Source of the DNA: Fagopyrum homotropicum
Taxonomy: Eukaryota; Streptophyta; Magnoliopsida; Caryophyllales; Polygonaceae
Direction of reading: 5' to 3'
Assembly: GCA_033239125.1 (NCBI GenBank)
Contig: BSWB01000005.1
Coordinates: 51,134,993 to 51,198,992 of the forward strand
DNA: 64,000 nucleotides
Part shown: positions 34,743-45,037 of the stretch, in pieces
How the letters are laid out: the number at the start of each line of letters is the position of its first letter
How positions within the stretch are numbered: the first letter of the stretch is position 1
The notes under the pieces: generated by a model
Databases searched by the model: none
Seen by the model: the letters and a program-made list of their open reading frames with translations, nothing else
What the model was told of the DNA's origin: nothing
Position numbers and translations under genes: made by a program

Positions 34743-35269
34743 TGTAATATCCGGAATTTTCATTCCGGTTTGAGAGAGAGTTATCGATGTTCCCGCAATA
34801 GCGGCTCAGTTTTCCAGCAGGCACGATGTGACGGGTTTATTCCAAAATCCCGTCTCGACCCCTCTTCATCTCGTCTTGTGCTTTCCGACTCCTTGGTTTC
34901 TTGAGTGAGGAGACAAGTGGGTCAGCTAAACCCTTGTTCCCCTCCCACATTTTCAGCCTTGTTCCCTCTCTCCTGTCACTCTTCCTTTCACGCTAGTGGT
35001 GGGTCGCAAACCTAAACCTAAACGGCAAAGATCAAACCTCTGGTTTAGGTTTAACCTAACCGGCGGTTTGGCACATGAATTTTAAAAAAAAAATTATATA
35101 AGTTTAATATATTTTAATTAAAAAATTATGCATTTGTTAATATTTGTACATTTTAAATTTTTACTAAAGTTTTGTAGATTGAAATTTTACATAACTATGT
35201 TTTTATAATTTATATTTTATACATTGAGTTTTTGTTTTTTACAATAGCATTTAAATATAATTACTAAGT

Positions 35270-35660
35270 AAATAAAAGAAAGCAACTAAAATAAAATTAC
35301 TAACTAAAAAACAACAAAGCAAACTCAAATTTTTTATACATTGAATTTTTTTTCATTACATTAGCTTTTGAATAAAATAATTACATAGTAAAAGAAATTA
35401 CTAACTACAATAAAAGAAAGAAGCAACTAAAATAAAATTACTAACTAAAATACAACAAAGCAAACTAAATTTTTTATACATTGAATTTTTTTTCATTACA
35501 TTAGCTTTTGAATAAAATAATTACATAGTAAAAGAAATTACTAACTTCAATAAAAGAAAGCAACTAAAATAAAATTACTAACTAAAATACAACAAAGCAA
35601 GCTAAATTTTTAATACATTCAATTTTTTTTCATTACATTAGTATTTGAAATTTTGAATAG
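35270..35660. repeat. About 138-base tandem repeat in the hAT 3' region
   Basis: Three AT-rich copies, recognisable by CAACAAAGCAA at about 35312, 35453 and 35590, each followed by a TTTTTTATACATTGAATTT-like run. It lies between the left inverted repeat and the transposase stop. Confidence 0.75.
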
Positions 35661-35808
35661 AACTAAATGAAAAAAAAAAGGAGAGGGCTTGAACCGGTTT
35701 CCCGGTTGCCTACGTATCCTCTTGGGGTTTAAGAGGAATCAAAGCGTACGTAGTTCTCTTACCTTTGCTTACCTTTTATCGGACTTCCGAATTGTTTTCG
35801 TAACCCCC

Positions 35809-37896
35809 TTACCTTTGCGCCTCGGACTCGGAAGTAGTGGCCGGATCATCGGAGTTGGAATCCGATTTTGTGTCATAAACGGGTGCATTCCGTTGTTTCC
35901 TCTTCTCCGCCCTTATCCAATCTTGAACACATACTTGAGCCTCCAATTTATCGGGCTTCAATTGACTCCTCTTGTAGCTTAGCATGTTTCCTCCTTGACT
36001 AAAAGCTTGCTCCACGGCCACCGTTGATGCGGGGACGGCACTAATTTGTTGCACAATCTTGGCCAATGATGGATACTTTGGGGCCATCTTCTTCCAATAT
36101 TGTAAAACTTCAAAACTATCAATGTCACCATCAAAACTAAAAGGCGTAGTTAGATAATCTTCAAATTCCGCACTTGCGGATGAATGTCTAGGTGTTTTTG
36201 TTCTTTTAGATAAAATTTGTCTAACTTTAGAAGAAGAAGAAGAAGAAGAAGAAGAAGAAGAAGAAGAAGGTGGAGGAGTTGTTTGGGTAGAAGCACTAGC
36301 ACTAGTTTCAAATAAAGGAAGTAATTTACCAATTTCAACACGAACACTACTAGTAATAGAATTAACGTTCTTAATAGAAGATAAATCTAAACATTCATAA
36401 TAAGCATATAAAAATTCCGTAACACCATCAATTTTTAGTCTAGGATCGAAAATGGCGGCAATAAGATAAACTAGGGGAACGTCATCATAATATTTTAGCC
36501 ATTTTGTTTACATTTTGGTTGTAGCATATTTAAGTGATTCTAAACCTAAACCGGTTTGTAAAGCTTCAACAACATTTACGGCTATTTCTAAAAAACTACA
36601 AGAAGTTAGAATGTAAACATAACTCAACATATTAGTAGAATCACTAAAAACTTTTAAAACACTACAAATATCAAAACAAGTTTGTCAAATACTTTCATCA
36701 TCTAAAATAGACCAAGAAATAAATTGTGAGGAAAATTCTTGTAAAACATCTTTATAACGAATAGCTTGAGTAAGTAGTTTATAGGTTGAGTTCCAACAAG
36801 TTCCAATATCTTTTGAAAAAGCAATCGGAGGAACATTTTTTTCTATACAAGTTGAGCTCCATTTTCTTCTTAAGTCGGTTGAATGCCAAATATGTTCAAT
36901 TACTTCGGTTATAGGTTGTAACATTTCATGTAAAACTTTTAGGCCATCTTGAACACATAAATTTAAAATATGACATGCACATCTTTGGTGAGTAAAAGAA
37001 GTTTTTATAAGTTGACCCGCATTCCCCACCAAATGGTTAACGGCGCGGGTGTTAGCGGAAGCATTATCAAATGAGTATGAAAAAACACGATTTTGTAAAT
37101 TAAATTCTTGTAAAACCGTTCTTATTAAAATAGAAATGTTGGCGGCACTATGTCTTTCATTAAAATGTCGAAATGCAATAATAAATTTATGCAAGTACAT
37201 ATCATTATCGATAAAATGTAAAGTGATGCCCATGTAAAAATGTTTTTGTGATAAAGTACTCCAAATATCACTACAAATTGAAACTTGATGCGAAAAAGAT
37301 TGTAAAACCGTAAGAATTTTTTGTTTCTTTTGTTCATTAGATTGAGAAATTAATTTCGAAATTTGTTTACGAGAAGTTGGTTTATAAGCCGGTTGAAGAT
37401 AAGTAGTTTTAAATTCTTTTACATTAATAGATTCCGCATAAGAAAAGGGAAAAGTTTCGGATGCAATTAAGTTGGCTAATCCTAAAGATTCATCAACATG
37501 ATTATAAGTAAATAAAGAAGATTGAGAGGAAGAGGATGCAAACCCGTGGGACAATTGAGTTTGTCCCCGTGTTATTCCGAGCTTCTCCGGATGAGTCTTT
37601 TGCATGTGGGTTTGCAAAGTCCCGTATCCGCCCTTCGCCTTCCATTTGTACACATTCGGACAATAATTGCACAAAACTTGGTAATAATCGTCCATCACCG
37701 GACCCTTCTTGTAATGCTTGGTGAATATGTCAGAGGTGAGCATTTTCGGTGGAGGGGCTTGTCGGAATGGCTCTTCACCTTGTGGAACTTGTGGCATTTC
37801 CGAATCCGGCATTTGAGTCTCGCTTTCTTGTGTGCTAGGAAAGAAAGTGAGACTCGGAGTGAAGTCGTAGTCGCTTTGGTGATCCGAGTTTGCCAT
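35809..37896 (-). pseudogene. hAT transposase (RICESLEEPER-like), two in-frame stops
   Basis: Frame of 695 codons plus stop from ATG 37896 to 35809. A BED zinc finger (C76, C79, H97, H102: CNYCPNVYKW...THMQKTH) precedes the RNase H-like catalytic region with SICSDIWST, SYSFDNASANTRAV and CHILNLCVQDG. The C-terminal hAT dimerisation domain is clear (PASTVAVEQAFSQGGNMLSYKRSQL, here given only as the block near 36000-36060). A serine run encoded by (AGA)n at about 36230-36269 lies before it. TGA at 36685-36687 and TAA at 36508-36510 break an otherwise open frame; both are in phase with the start. It would bind the subterminal repeats and excise the element. Domain order is typical of plant RICESLEEPER/DAYSLEEPER-type hAT proteins. 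Confidence 0.92.
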
Positions 37897-38573
37897 TTCG
37901 AAAGATCGAGAATACGAGATGGAGATTGAGAATAGTAGTAGATAGATGAGAATGTTGGTGTGAGATAAATGGAAGAATTGTATGGTATTTATAGAAATTG
38001 TGGGTAGTTATTTACTTACTTATAATTAAACTAATATTACAAAAAAAAATAAATAAATTACACACCAATGGCTCTAAGAGCCGTTGGGATGTGGGGCCCA
38101 CCGGCTAATAGCCGGTATGGGCCAAAGAGCCGTTGGCAAATGCCAACGGCTCTTTTTTTTTTTTTTGCCAAACCGCCGGTTTAGGCAATAAAAATTAAAA
38201 AAAAATAAAAAAGGTTCAAACCGGCGGTTAACCGCCGGTTTAGGTGTGGTCTAGAACCAAACCTAAACCGAAACCGTAAACCCCCTGTTCAACCGAACCG
38301 GCGAACCTAAACCGCCGGTTTGGTCAAACCGGTGGTTTATGCCGGTTCACAAACCGCCGGTTCGGCGGTTTGGTTTGAACCGGACCCACCTCTATTTCAC
38401 GCTAGTTGCTCTTCCCCTCTTCTCTTGTTCTTCCTTCTTCATTTCTCCTTGGATCTCCTGAGGTATGGCCAACAGGAGGATAGTTACAGATTCAGTGTGG
38501 TAAGCTTGTCCTTCTCCCTCCCTTCTTCTTCCTTGTTGCATAGCTTCCTCTTCTCCTCTGCTTCTCCATTGCC

Positions 38574-38880
38574 ATGTATGAAGCTTTGGAAGTGGATCTT
38601 CTCGATCTTTGCATGCATGTGTTCTAAGCTCAGTTAGCTCGTGTGGGAGAGCCTTGATACAATGGATGATGTTTGGAGAAGACCCAGCAAGAGAAGAAGG
38701 CCATTGGAGCCCAAGATCCACATATCCTAACCCATAACCTCACAATTCCAATGTATGAAGCTTTGGAAGTGGATTCTTCTTGATCTTTGCATGCATGTGT
38801 TCTAAGCTCGGTTTGGTCGTGTGGGAGAGCCTTGATACAATGGATGATGTTTGGAGAAGACCCATCAAGAGAAGACGACC
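38574..38880 (+). repeat. 177-base-period tandem duplication inside the second solo LTR
   Basis: ATGTATGAAGCTTTGGAAG begins at 38574 and again at 38751, and the following 125-130 bases match well, including CATGCATGTGTTCTAAGCT and TACAATGGATGATGTTTGG. Small frames in it are not genes. Confidence 0.85.
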
Positions 38881-40300
38881 CTCTGCTGTTCGACCGCGGG
38901 GCGGATCTTCAAGGCCGCGGGGGCGGCCAATGCCTAGAGTCGCAGGGGCGGCCACCACGAGCCACAAAGGCGGCCACCAGGGGCGGCCTCTGGATCAGGC
39001 AGCACGCCCTTGCGGTCTTCTTCTCCCTTTCGCGGTTGTTCTTCCTTCTTTCGAGTCCGTGCCTTTGCGTGGTGAGTGCCCTCTCTTAAGTGAGTGGCTT
39101 ATACCTTAGGTGAGTGTTTGAGGATCTTGATATATTCTAAGGTTGGTTAAGGTATGTTTTCAGTTGACTCGTGGGATGAGTATAAGGCTATTCCTTAGGA
39201 GGTTTGTGAGGTTGAGAGTGTACATTGTGAATGTGAGGTTATGGGCTAGGATATGCGTATCCTAGCCTAGTGATGTTACCGTTGAGGTTGTTGAGACTAG
39301 GCATGTTATCCTAGTGGTATAGTGAGTTATGATCTTGTGAGATCCGAGGGTTTAGAAGTCTTAGGACTTCTAGTTGTGATGAGTGTGATGTGAGCATGAG
39401 GGATTCTAGGATGCGGTCCTAGAATTGAGAGTCAAATGGTCTTGCATAGATCATTTGTATAGAAGTCGAAGACTTCTATTGTGAGTGGGTTGTTGTTGAT
39501 TTAGTTATCTTCTTGTCAGCAGGTTGTGGACTCCTTCCCAAGGGAAGCGAGAGTGTTGTGAGTTGAGTGTGGCGATAAGGTAAGTCTCCAGATTTACTTA
39601 GCTCGAATTCCTTGTATTAGCATTGATGTGTGTTTGGTGGTGTGTGTTTATCATCTTCCTAGCTCTTGCGAGAGTCTAGGAGGTTCTTGGCGACCAGCCG
39701 TGCTGGTTAGACGATCGGAGGCATCCGTACCGTTCCATGTCAGAAATGGGGACCGAGACGGGATCACGGTGGTCTCGTGTCACAAACCTAAGTTGAATTA
39801 GAACGGGATATGATTTAATAATAATAAAGATAATGAACTGGATTGGTGTGCTTTTGAGTATGTTGTGTGTTTATGATGATTTATGTGTGTTTGTGCCTTT
39901 CCCATTAGTTCTAATGCTTCGAATATGAGCTAACGGTTTTATACCGAATGTTGTAGATTGCCTTGCAGGTTAGGAATGCGGCCGAGAGATCCAGAAGGGT
40001 GGGCAGGCTTTTAGGAAGGGTTTATGAGTTGGAGTCGAGTTGTGTTTTGTCCTTCGGTTATTGCGTTTTGTATGCCGCGTGTTTGGCATTTTGGTGTTGA
40101 GTTGTATCTCGGCTGAAGTTTGTTGTTGCATTCTTTCGGGTTTCTTATCATTCGCATTAAAAATGATTTACGGGTTTGCCTTTATTTGTGCCATGTTGGA
40201 AAGGTCCGGTGAAATTGTTGTCAAGCTAAGGGTCGGGACCCATTGTGAGATCTCGCCCGTAGCATTCCCGAGTCCCGCGGATTCGGGGTGTTACAATTCT

Positions 40301-41040
40301 TAATTCTAAACTATGACATAAAATCAGTTTGTTTGGTATAACTTCCGGTATGTTATCTTTCGGTATGATAACTTCCGATATGATAACTTCCGGTATGATA
40401 TGATAACTTCCGATATGATATGATAACTTCCGGTATATGAAGCTCCGGTATGTGAACTTCTGGTATGTGAACTTCTGGTATGTGAAACTCCGGCATGTGA
40501 AACTCCGGTATGCATTCCAAAAAAATAAAAAAATAAATAAAGAAAATAAAAAAAGACAAGAAAAAAGAAAATAAAAAATAAATTCCGGTATGATAACTTT
40601 TGGTATGATAACTTCCGATATGATGTGATAACGTCCGGTATGGTATGATAACTTCCGGTATGATATGATAACTTCCAGTATGATGTGATAACGTCCGCTA
40701 TGATATGATAACTTCCGGTATGATATGATAACTTCCGGTATGATAACTTCCGGTATGTGAACTTCCGGGATGTGAAGCTTTGGTATGTGAAATTCCGGTG
40801 TGTGAAATTCCGGTATGTGAAATTCCAGTATGTAAAATTCCAGTATGTAAAATTCTAGTATGTGAAATTCCGGTATGTGATATTCCGGTATTGAAAATTC
40901 CGGTATGTGAAAATTCCGGTATGTGAAAATTTCGGTATGTAAAAATTCTGGTATGTGAAATTCTGGTATGTGAAATTCCGGTATGTGAATTTTCGGTATG
41001 TGAAAATTCCGGTATGTGAAAAATTCTTCATTCCAGAAAA
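40301..41040. repeat. Minisatellite, unit about AACTTCCGGTATG, right copy
   Basis: Same unit as 4546-5240 in reverse complement, with longer TGATATGATAACTTCCGG composites on the left and TGTGAAATTCCGGTA forms on the right. It is interrupted at 40506-40580 by an A-rich tract. The open frames in it are repeat artefacts. Confidence 0.92.
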
Positions 41041-41320
41041 TAAAAAAAATAAAAAAGAGAAAAAAATTAATAAAAGAAAATAAAAAACAAATTCAGTTTT
41101 TAAAAATTAAAACTTACACTTAAATAACAAATAACAAACATTTTTTTAAATAGAAGGGTTAATTAGTTTTACCTACCATTAAATGAAAGTGGTAAAAAAA
41201 TATAGGGTATATTTTCTTTAATAAAAACAAAAAAGAACCTAGTAGGCCAAATTCTTTCAAAAATCTTTAATTTTAAATTATTTTTTTATGCTAAGGAATC
41301 TTTTATTATCAACCTCATCC
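41041..41320. repeat. AT-rich block of the minisatellite-bearing repeat, right copy
   Basis: Contains the reverse complement of 4380-4435 (AATAGAAGGGTTAATTAGTT and ATTAAATGAAAGTGG near 41148-41190). No coding signal. Confidence 0.75.
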
Positions 41321-41800
41321 ATTTTACTTTAAATTTTTTGAAAGATTTTGTTATCTCACATCGATTAACTACTAAAGTTGATGGTTTTAGAACTTGTATA
41401 AATAAAGAGTCTAAAGAGTATACAATTAATATATTTCTTAGCCTTTTGGGTAAGTTCAACTATAAATATTATTCATATCGGAATAATATTTTATTTTTTT
41501 GGATTGTTAACCTACAATTATGTGGGTCATAATGTTTTTCCCTAAAGTAATCGTACCCCTAAAGTTTTATTTGTAGGAAAGAGTAATCGTACCCCTAAAG
41601 TTTTATTTTTAGGGAAGATTTTATTTTTGGGAACGTTAACCTACAATTATGTGGGTCATAATGTTCTTCCCTAAAGTAATCGTACCCCTAAACTTTTATT
41701 TTTAGGGAACAATAATCGTACCCCTAAAGTTTTATTTTTAAGAAAGATTTTATTTTTGGGAACGTTAACCTACAAGTAATTTTTTTTTATTAGGCTGATC
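41321..41800 (+). pseudogene. U2 snRNA-like repeat unit 1 (480 bases)
   Basis: Starts with a promoter-like block: ATCTCACATCG at 41353-41363 differs from the plant snRNA USE (RTCCCACATCG) at one base, and TATAAATA starts 33 bases after it at 41397. About 32 bases further, from 41429, the sequence resembles the 5' end of U2 snRNA (TTTCTTAGCCTTTTGGGTAAG against the U2 pattern TTTCTCGGCCTTTTGGCTAAG), followed by a TTCATATCGGAATAATATTT region that resembles the next U2 segment. Downstream, CCTAAAGTTTTATTTTTAGG pieces recur several times. The branch-site-pairing segment is changed, so this is a relic rather than a working gene. Confidence 0.65.
41353..41363 (+). promoter_or_regulatory. Plant snRNA USE, one mismatch
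   Basis: ATCTCACATCG, followed after 33 bases by TATAAATA at 41397-41404. Confidence 0.65.
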
Positions 41801-42170
41801 TATTTACGTTAAACTTTTTGATGGATTTTGTTATCCCACATCGATTAGATACTAAAGTTGATGGTTTTAGAACTTGTATGAATAGAGAGTCTAAGAATTA
41901 TACGAATAATACATTTCTTGGCCTTTTGGTTAAGTTCAAGTATTATTATAATTCATATCGGAATAATATTTTATTTTTGGGATCGTTAACTTATTATAAT
42001 TATGTGGGCATAACGTTCTTTTCTAAAGTAATCTTGGCTTTTTGGTTAATCTTGATTTCTATTTACATTAAATATTTTCACGTTACTATTTCATAAGTAA
42101 CCGTACCCCTAAAGTTTTATTTTTACGAAAATTTTTTTTTCTTCTTTTTTTTTCAAATGAATATCAAAAT
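41801..42170 (+). pseudogene. U2 snRNA-like repeat unit 2
   Basis: Same layout as unit 1, exactly 480 bases later: perfect USE ATCCCACATCG at 41833-41843, TATA-like TATGAATA 33 bases on at 41877, and a U2-like 5' end from 41909 with TTTCTTGGCCTTTTGGTTAAG. A third, shorter U2-like piece (CTTGGCTTTTTGGTTAATC) lies at about 42033-42051. The GTAGTA branch-site recognition sequence is not preserved (ATTATT instead). It is cut at 42170 by the E3 LTR. Confidence 0.68.
41833..41843 (+). promoter_or_regulatory. Plant snRNA upstream sequence element (USE), perfect
   Basis: ATCCCACATCG fits RTCCCACATCG exactly. The 33-base gap to the TATA-like box is the spacing known for RNA polymerase II snRNA genes such as U2, as opposed to the shorter gap of polymerase III U6 genes. 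Confidence 0.75.
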
Positions 42171-43282
42171 TGTAACACCCCGAATTCTCAGAACTCGGGA
42201 CTTTACTGGTTAGGACCTCACAATGGGTCCCGACCTCAGTTTGATAACAATATTACTAGGATCTTGCAACAAGACACAAATAAGAAAAACCGAAATTCAT
42301 GAAATAGTATTTTTAAAGGAATGAATGCAACAAGGTCTAGCAGCCTATAGTACTTAAACAAAGGGAAAAATAACAAATGTCTTAACAAAAGAAAGAACGA
42401 CAAACAACAACCCCAACCCCCACTCTAAGGAGTACGGAGACCCGGCTGACCACTACTTCCGGATCACTCAGCTGCTGATCTAACCTGCGGCAAGTCTAAA
42501 AACACAACAAGAGAAACCATTAGCTAGTTATCTAAACATTAGGAGAATAATAATAGCACACACACACACATAAAATAATAAACACCCATCATGCTTTCAA
42601 ACAAATCCATTTATTATCTTCATTTAAGTTATTCACTCTTACTAATGATACTTATTTTGTGAGACGAGAGATTCCCAAACCTCGCCTCCGCCCCCGTGTA
42701 ACCATCAGGAATGGATCCGATGCATCTCACCTTATACCTGCCTGGTCTGGGTATAGAGGACCTCCCAGTCTCTTGTCAAAGCTGGGTAGTGATGTCACGG
42801 CCCGTTATACATACACTTGGGCCTTAAACATAATAATAACGGTCGTCCTAACAAGTTGTTATTATTATAATCACACACATCGCACACACACAACCACTAT
42901 CACTCAACTAATATTTAGAAACTGGCTAAGTAAGTCGCAAGGACTTACCTGAGTCAAATCACACTCTAACAAGTCTCAAATCGGTCCGTACTCGTGGTAA
43001 CTCAAACACCTATCAAATAAGGCAGGTGGATCAAAATCACATCCAGTTGTCCAACCTCATGCGAAGGGATTACGGAAAAAAACTCTCTTACGGTAAAAGA
43101 CCATTTTACCCTTAGTGCCGAAAGTTCTCAAAGTTTATTCTTGAATTCTACTAATTTCTTTTAGAACTTGTTTTCCATAAATTATTTCTCTTTGATAGTT
43201 CTTATAAGTTATAAGTTACAACTCGAAACCACTCCTCAAAAAACAACACTCCTCCTCTTTCCCGATTACCACTCTACTCTTC

Positions 43283-43341
<59 letters not shown>

Positions 43342-44830
43342 GTATGTACATACTCTAACTTTTCCTCTAACTCGTATACTTCCGTGACTACTCGGTAATT
43401 ACATATATAGCTACATAATTTCATAACTCCAAACTCGTACTTATATACGTAACCCATATATCTATATACACTATATTTATACCTACAAATATATTCCTAT
43501 ATATAATTTACATATGTCTACTATTCTTATGCTTCTATATAACTTACACATACTCCAACTTATACATCTATATATATATATATCCGTATCACTGTACATC
43601 TACATGATAAATCAACCATCCTCACATTCTCATCCTCAATTATATATATATTTATATATATATATATATACCTATACACGTACTTATATATACACTGATA
43701 TATACACCTATATATATATATATATACGTCTATGCATATATAACATGTCTACTCGAAGATTTCATCCCACTAATTCCATGTACGTATCCTTCCCAACCAC
43801 CCATATATAGATAACCTCCTATACTCCAACTTTTCATCTACTGGCACCAAACAAACACAACAGCACTCCCTAATCTACTTCTACATATGTAATATATCGC
43901 ACAAACATACAGGTGAGGGATGAACGCACCGTCCTGCACACTCGTCTCATACTCGAAGGAGAGCCCAATCCGGTTCGATTCTGCAGGGTGGCTCACAGGG
44001 GTCCCAACTGGCCCGCCGTTGCACCGCTCCTCTTACCTCGGACTTCTGCAGCGTACTCGACGAGTTTAGCGTCCTGGTTAGCACCGGAAAACCAAAGCTA
44101 AATAAAGGGAATACGGCGGCGACTTACTCACTGCAGTGCCGGGCGACCTTGGTTGCGGTATCGATCGGTTCCACCGCTGCACTTCTCCGGCGTCTCGTGT
44201 TGATGCTGTGCGGTTTAGATTCAGCAATGAGATCCGGAACCAGGAAGAAGGGCGGGTGGCAAGGATAGCGATGTACCTGGGGTCGGCAAGGTTGGCGGGA
44301 AGAAGGTTCGGCGGCTCCTGGTGGTTGTTGGGCTCACGATTGAATCGTGATTACAGACTTCGCCGGTTGCTGGTGAAGAGGGAAGCGGCAGTATGAGGGG
44401 GTAAGGGTAGGGTTAGAGTGTAATTAGATTAGGGTTAAGCTAATAAGGTTAGGGTTAAATCTTGGGTTAAAATTTGGTGTAAGTAGGTGGGCTGGCGGTA
44501 GGTGATTGGGCTTAGTGGTGGCCAGATCCGGCCTACCCTCCCATTAAAACAAGGGATACGGAAAACTCGTTAATCGTCCCGGATCGAAAGAAAAAAAAAA
44601 TTTGTGGGAATATTTATGGAATTATTTTCCGTATTATATAAGTTATTATTTTATTTTAAAGGTACGAAATTTATTTCCGGTTACATCATTTATCATTTTA
44701 TGTGAACTAAGGTCACATAAAATGATAGAATTTACATCTCGTTTTATCTTTATTTAAAGGATAAAGGTTGGCGGATCGGAATCCGGTTAAATTCAATATT
44801 AAACAGAGTTTAAAATTTTCGGTTATTACA
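42171..44830 (-). repeat. E3 3' LTR
   Basis: Plus-strand TGTAACACCCCGAATTC to CGGTTATTACA, 2660 bases, related at its end to the LTRs of E1 and the solo elements (AATGGGTCCCGACC). It includes an unusually long TA-rich microsatellite tract and several short stop-free stretches without gene signal. The left flank is the U2-like repeat. Confidence 0.85.
43289..43340. repeat. (TA)26 microsatellite, with more TA tracts to 43750
   Basis: Uninterrupted TA for 52 bases, followed by TA-rich runs near 43570, 43640-43672 and 43710-43725. It yields spurious frames of alternating Tyr and Ile. Confidence 0.97.
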
Positions 44831-44847
44831 TCAGTGCCCTCTTAAAA
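44831..44847 (-). other. E3 polypurine tract region
   Basis: Element-sense TTTTAAGAGGGCACTGA directly before the LTR start TGTAATAACC, preceded by GGGACGAAACTTC, the arrangement seen in Tekay/Del elements. Confidence 0.7.
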
Positions 44848-45037
44848 GAAGTTTCGTCCCGAAACTTAAAATGATTCTTTTCATCACACGTTTCCTTTGG
44901 TATATTTTAGTTTTCTAAACATTTTCGTTCTCTACCATGCAACTACTCAAACATCATACTCAGACATGCATCACATAAAACGTAATCACCCAATCCAATA
45001 AAAACCGGAATGGTCAAAACAACACAACATCCGAGTA

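Larger units (their letters stand above)
34994..38394 (-). mobile_element. hAT DNA transposon with perfect 8-bp target duplication
   Basis: Ends TAGTGGTGGGTC (34994) and, inverted, TAGAGGTGGGTC (to 38394), a 12-bp terminal inverted repeat with one mismatch. TTTCACGC stands on both sides (34986-34993 and 38395-38402), the 8-bp duplication expected of hAT. Both subterminal regions (about 34994-35085 and 38165-38394) are packed with AACCGCCGGTTTGG-type repeats in both directions, probable transposase binding sites. It encodes one transposase on the minus strand. Confidence 0.95.
34743..40295 (+). mobile_element. Second solo LTR, split by a hAT transposon
   Basis: Plus-strand TGTAATATCC to GGGGTGTTACA, with ATTCT on both sides (34738-34742 and 40296-40300). 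Its end is related to the E1-type LTR in reverse complement: TGTAACACCCC, then CTACGGGC and AATGGGTCCCGACCC. Without the hAT and one 8-bp duplication the LTR is about 2144 bases. No internal region follows. It holds GGGGCGGCC repeats (38890-38990) and a 177-base tandem duplication. Confidence 0.88.

Noticed and set aside
34994..38394. AAACCTAAACC-like runs near the hAT ends as telomere-type repeats
   Set aside because: They are irregular and mixed with AACCGCCGGTT; they fit hAT subterminal repeats better than CCCTAAA telomere arrays.
38320..39109. Plus-strand frames of 100-109 codons around 38320-39109
   Set aside because: They span the hAT-LTR border or the GGGGCGG repeat and the 177-base duplication; no protein family is visible.
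40324..40559. Minus-strand frames of 63 and 68 codons with SHTRSSHTG-type repeats
   Set aside because: Same minisatellite artefact on the other strand.
41338..42096. Similar plus-strand frames of 64 and 92 codons sharing KVDGFRTC
   Set aside because: The similarity is explained by the 480-base tandem U2-like unit; the frames cover the promoter-like and RNA-like parts and show no protein family.
43168..43810. Frames with long Tyr-Ile alternation
   Set aside because: Produced by (TA)n microsatellites.
43913..44396. Plus-strand frames of 62 and 86 codons in the E3 LTR as a host gene
   Set aside because: They lie inside an LTR with clear ends, show no known domain, and lack support for exons.
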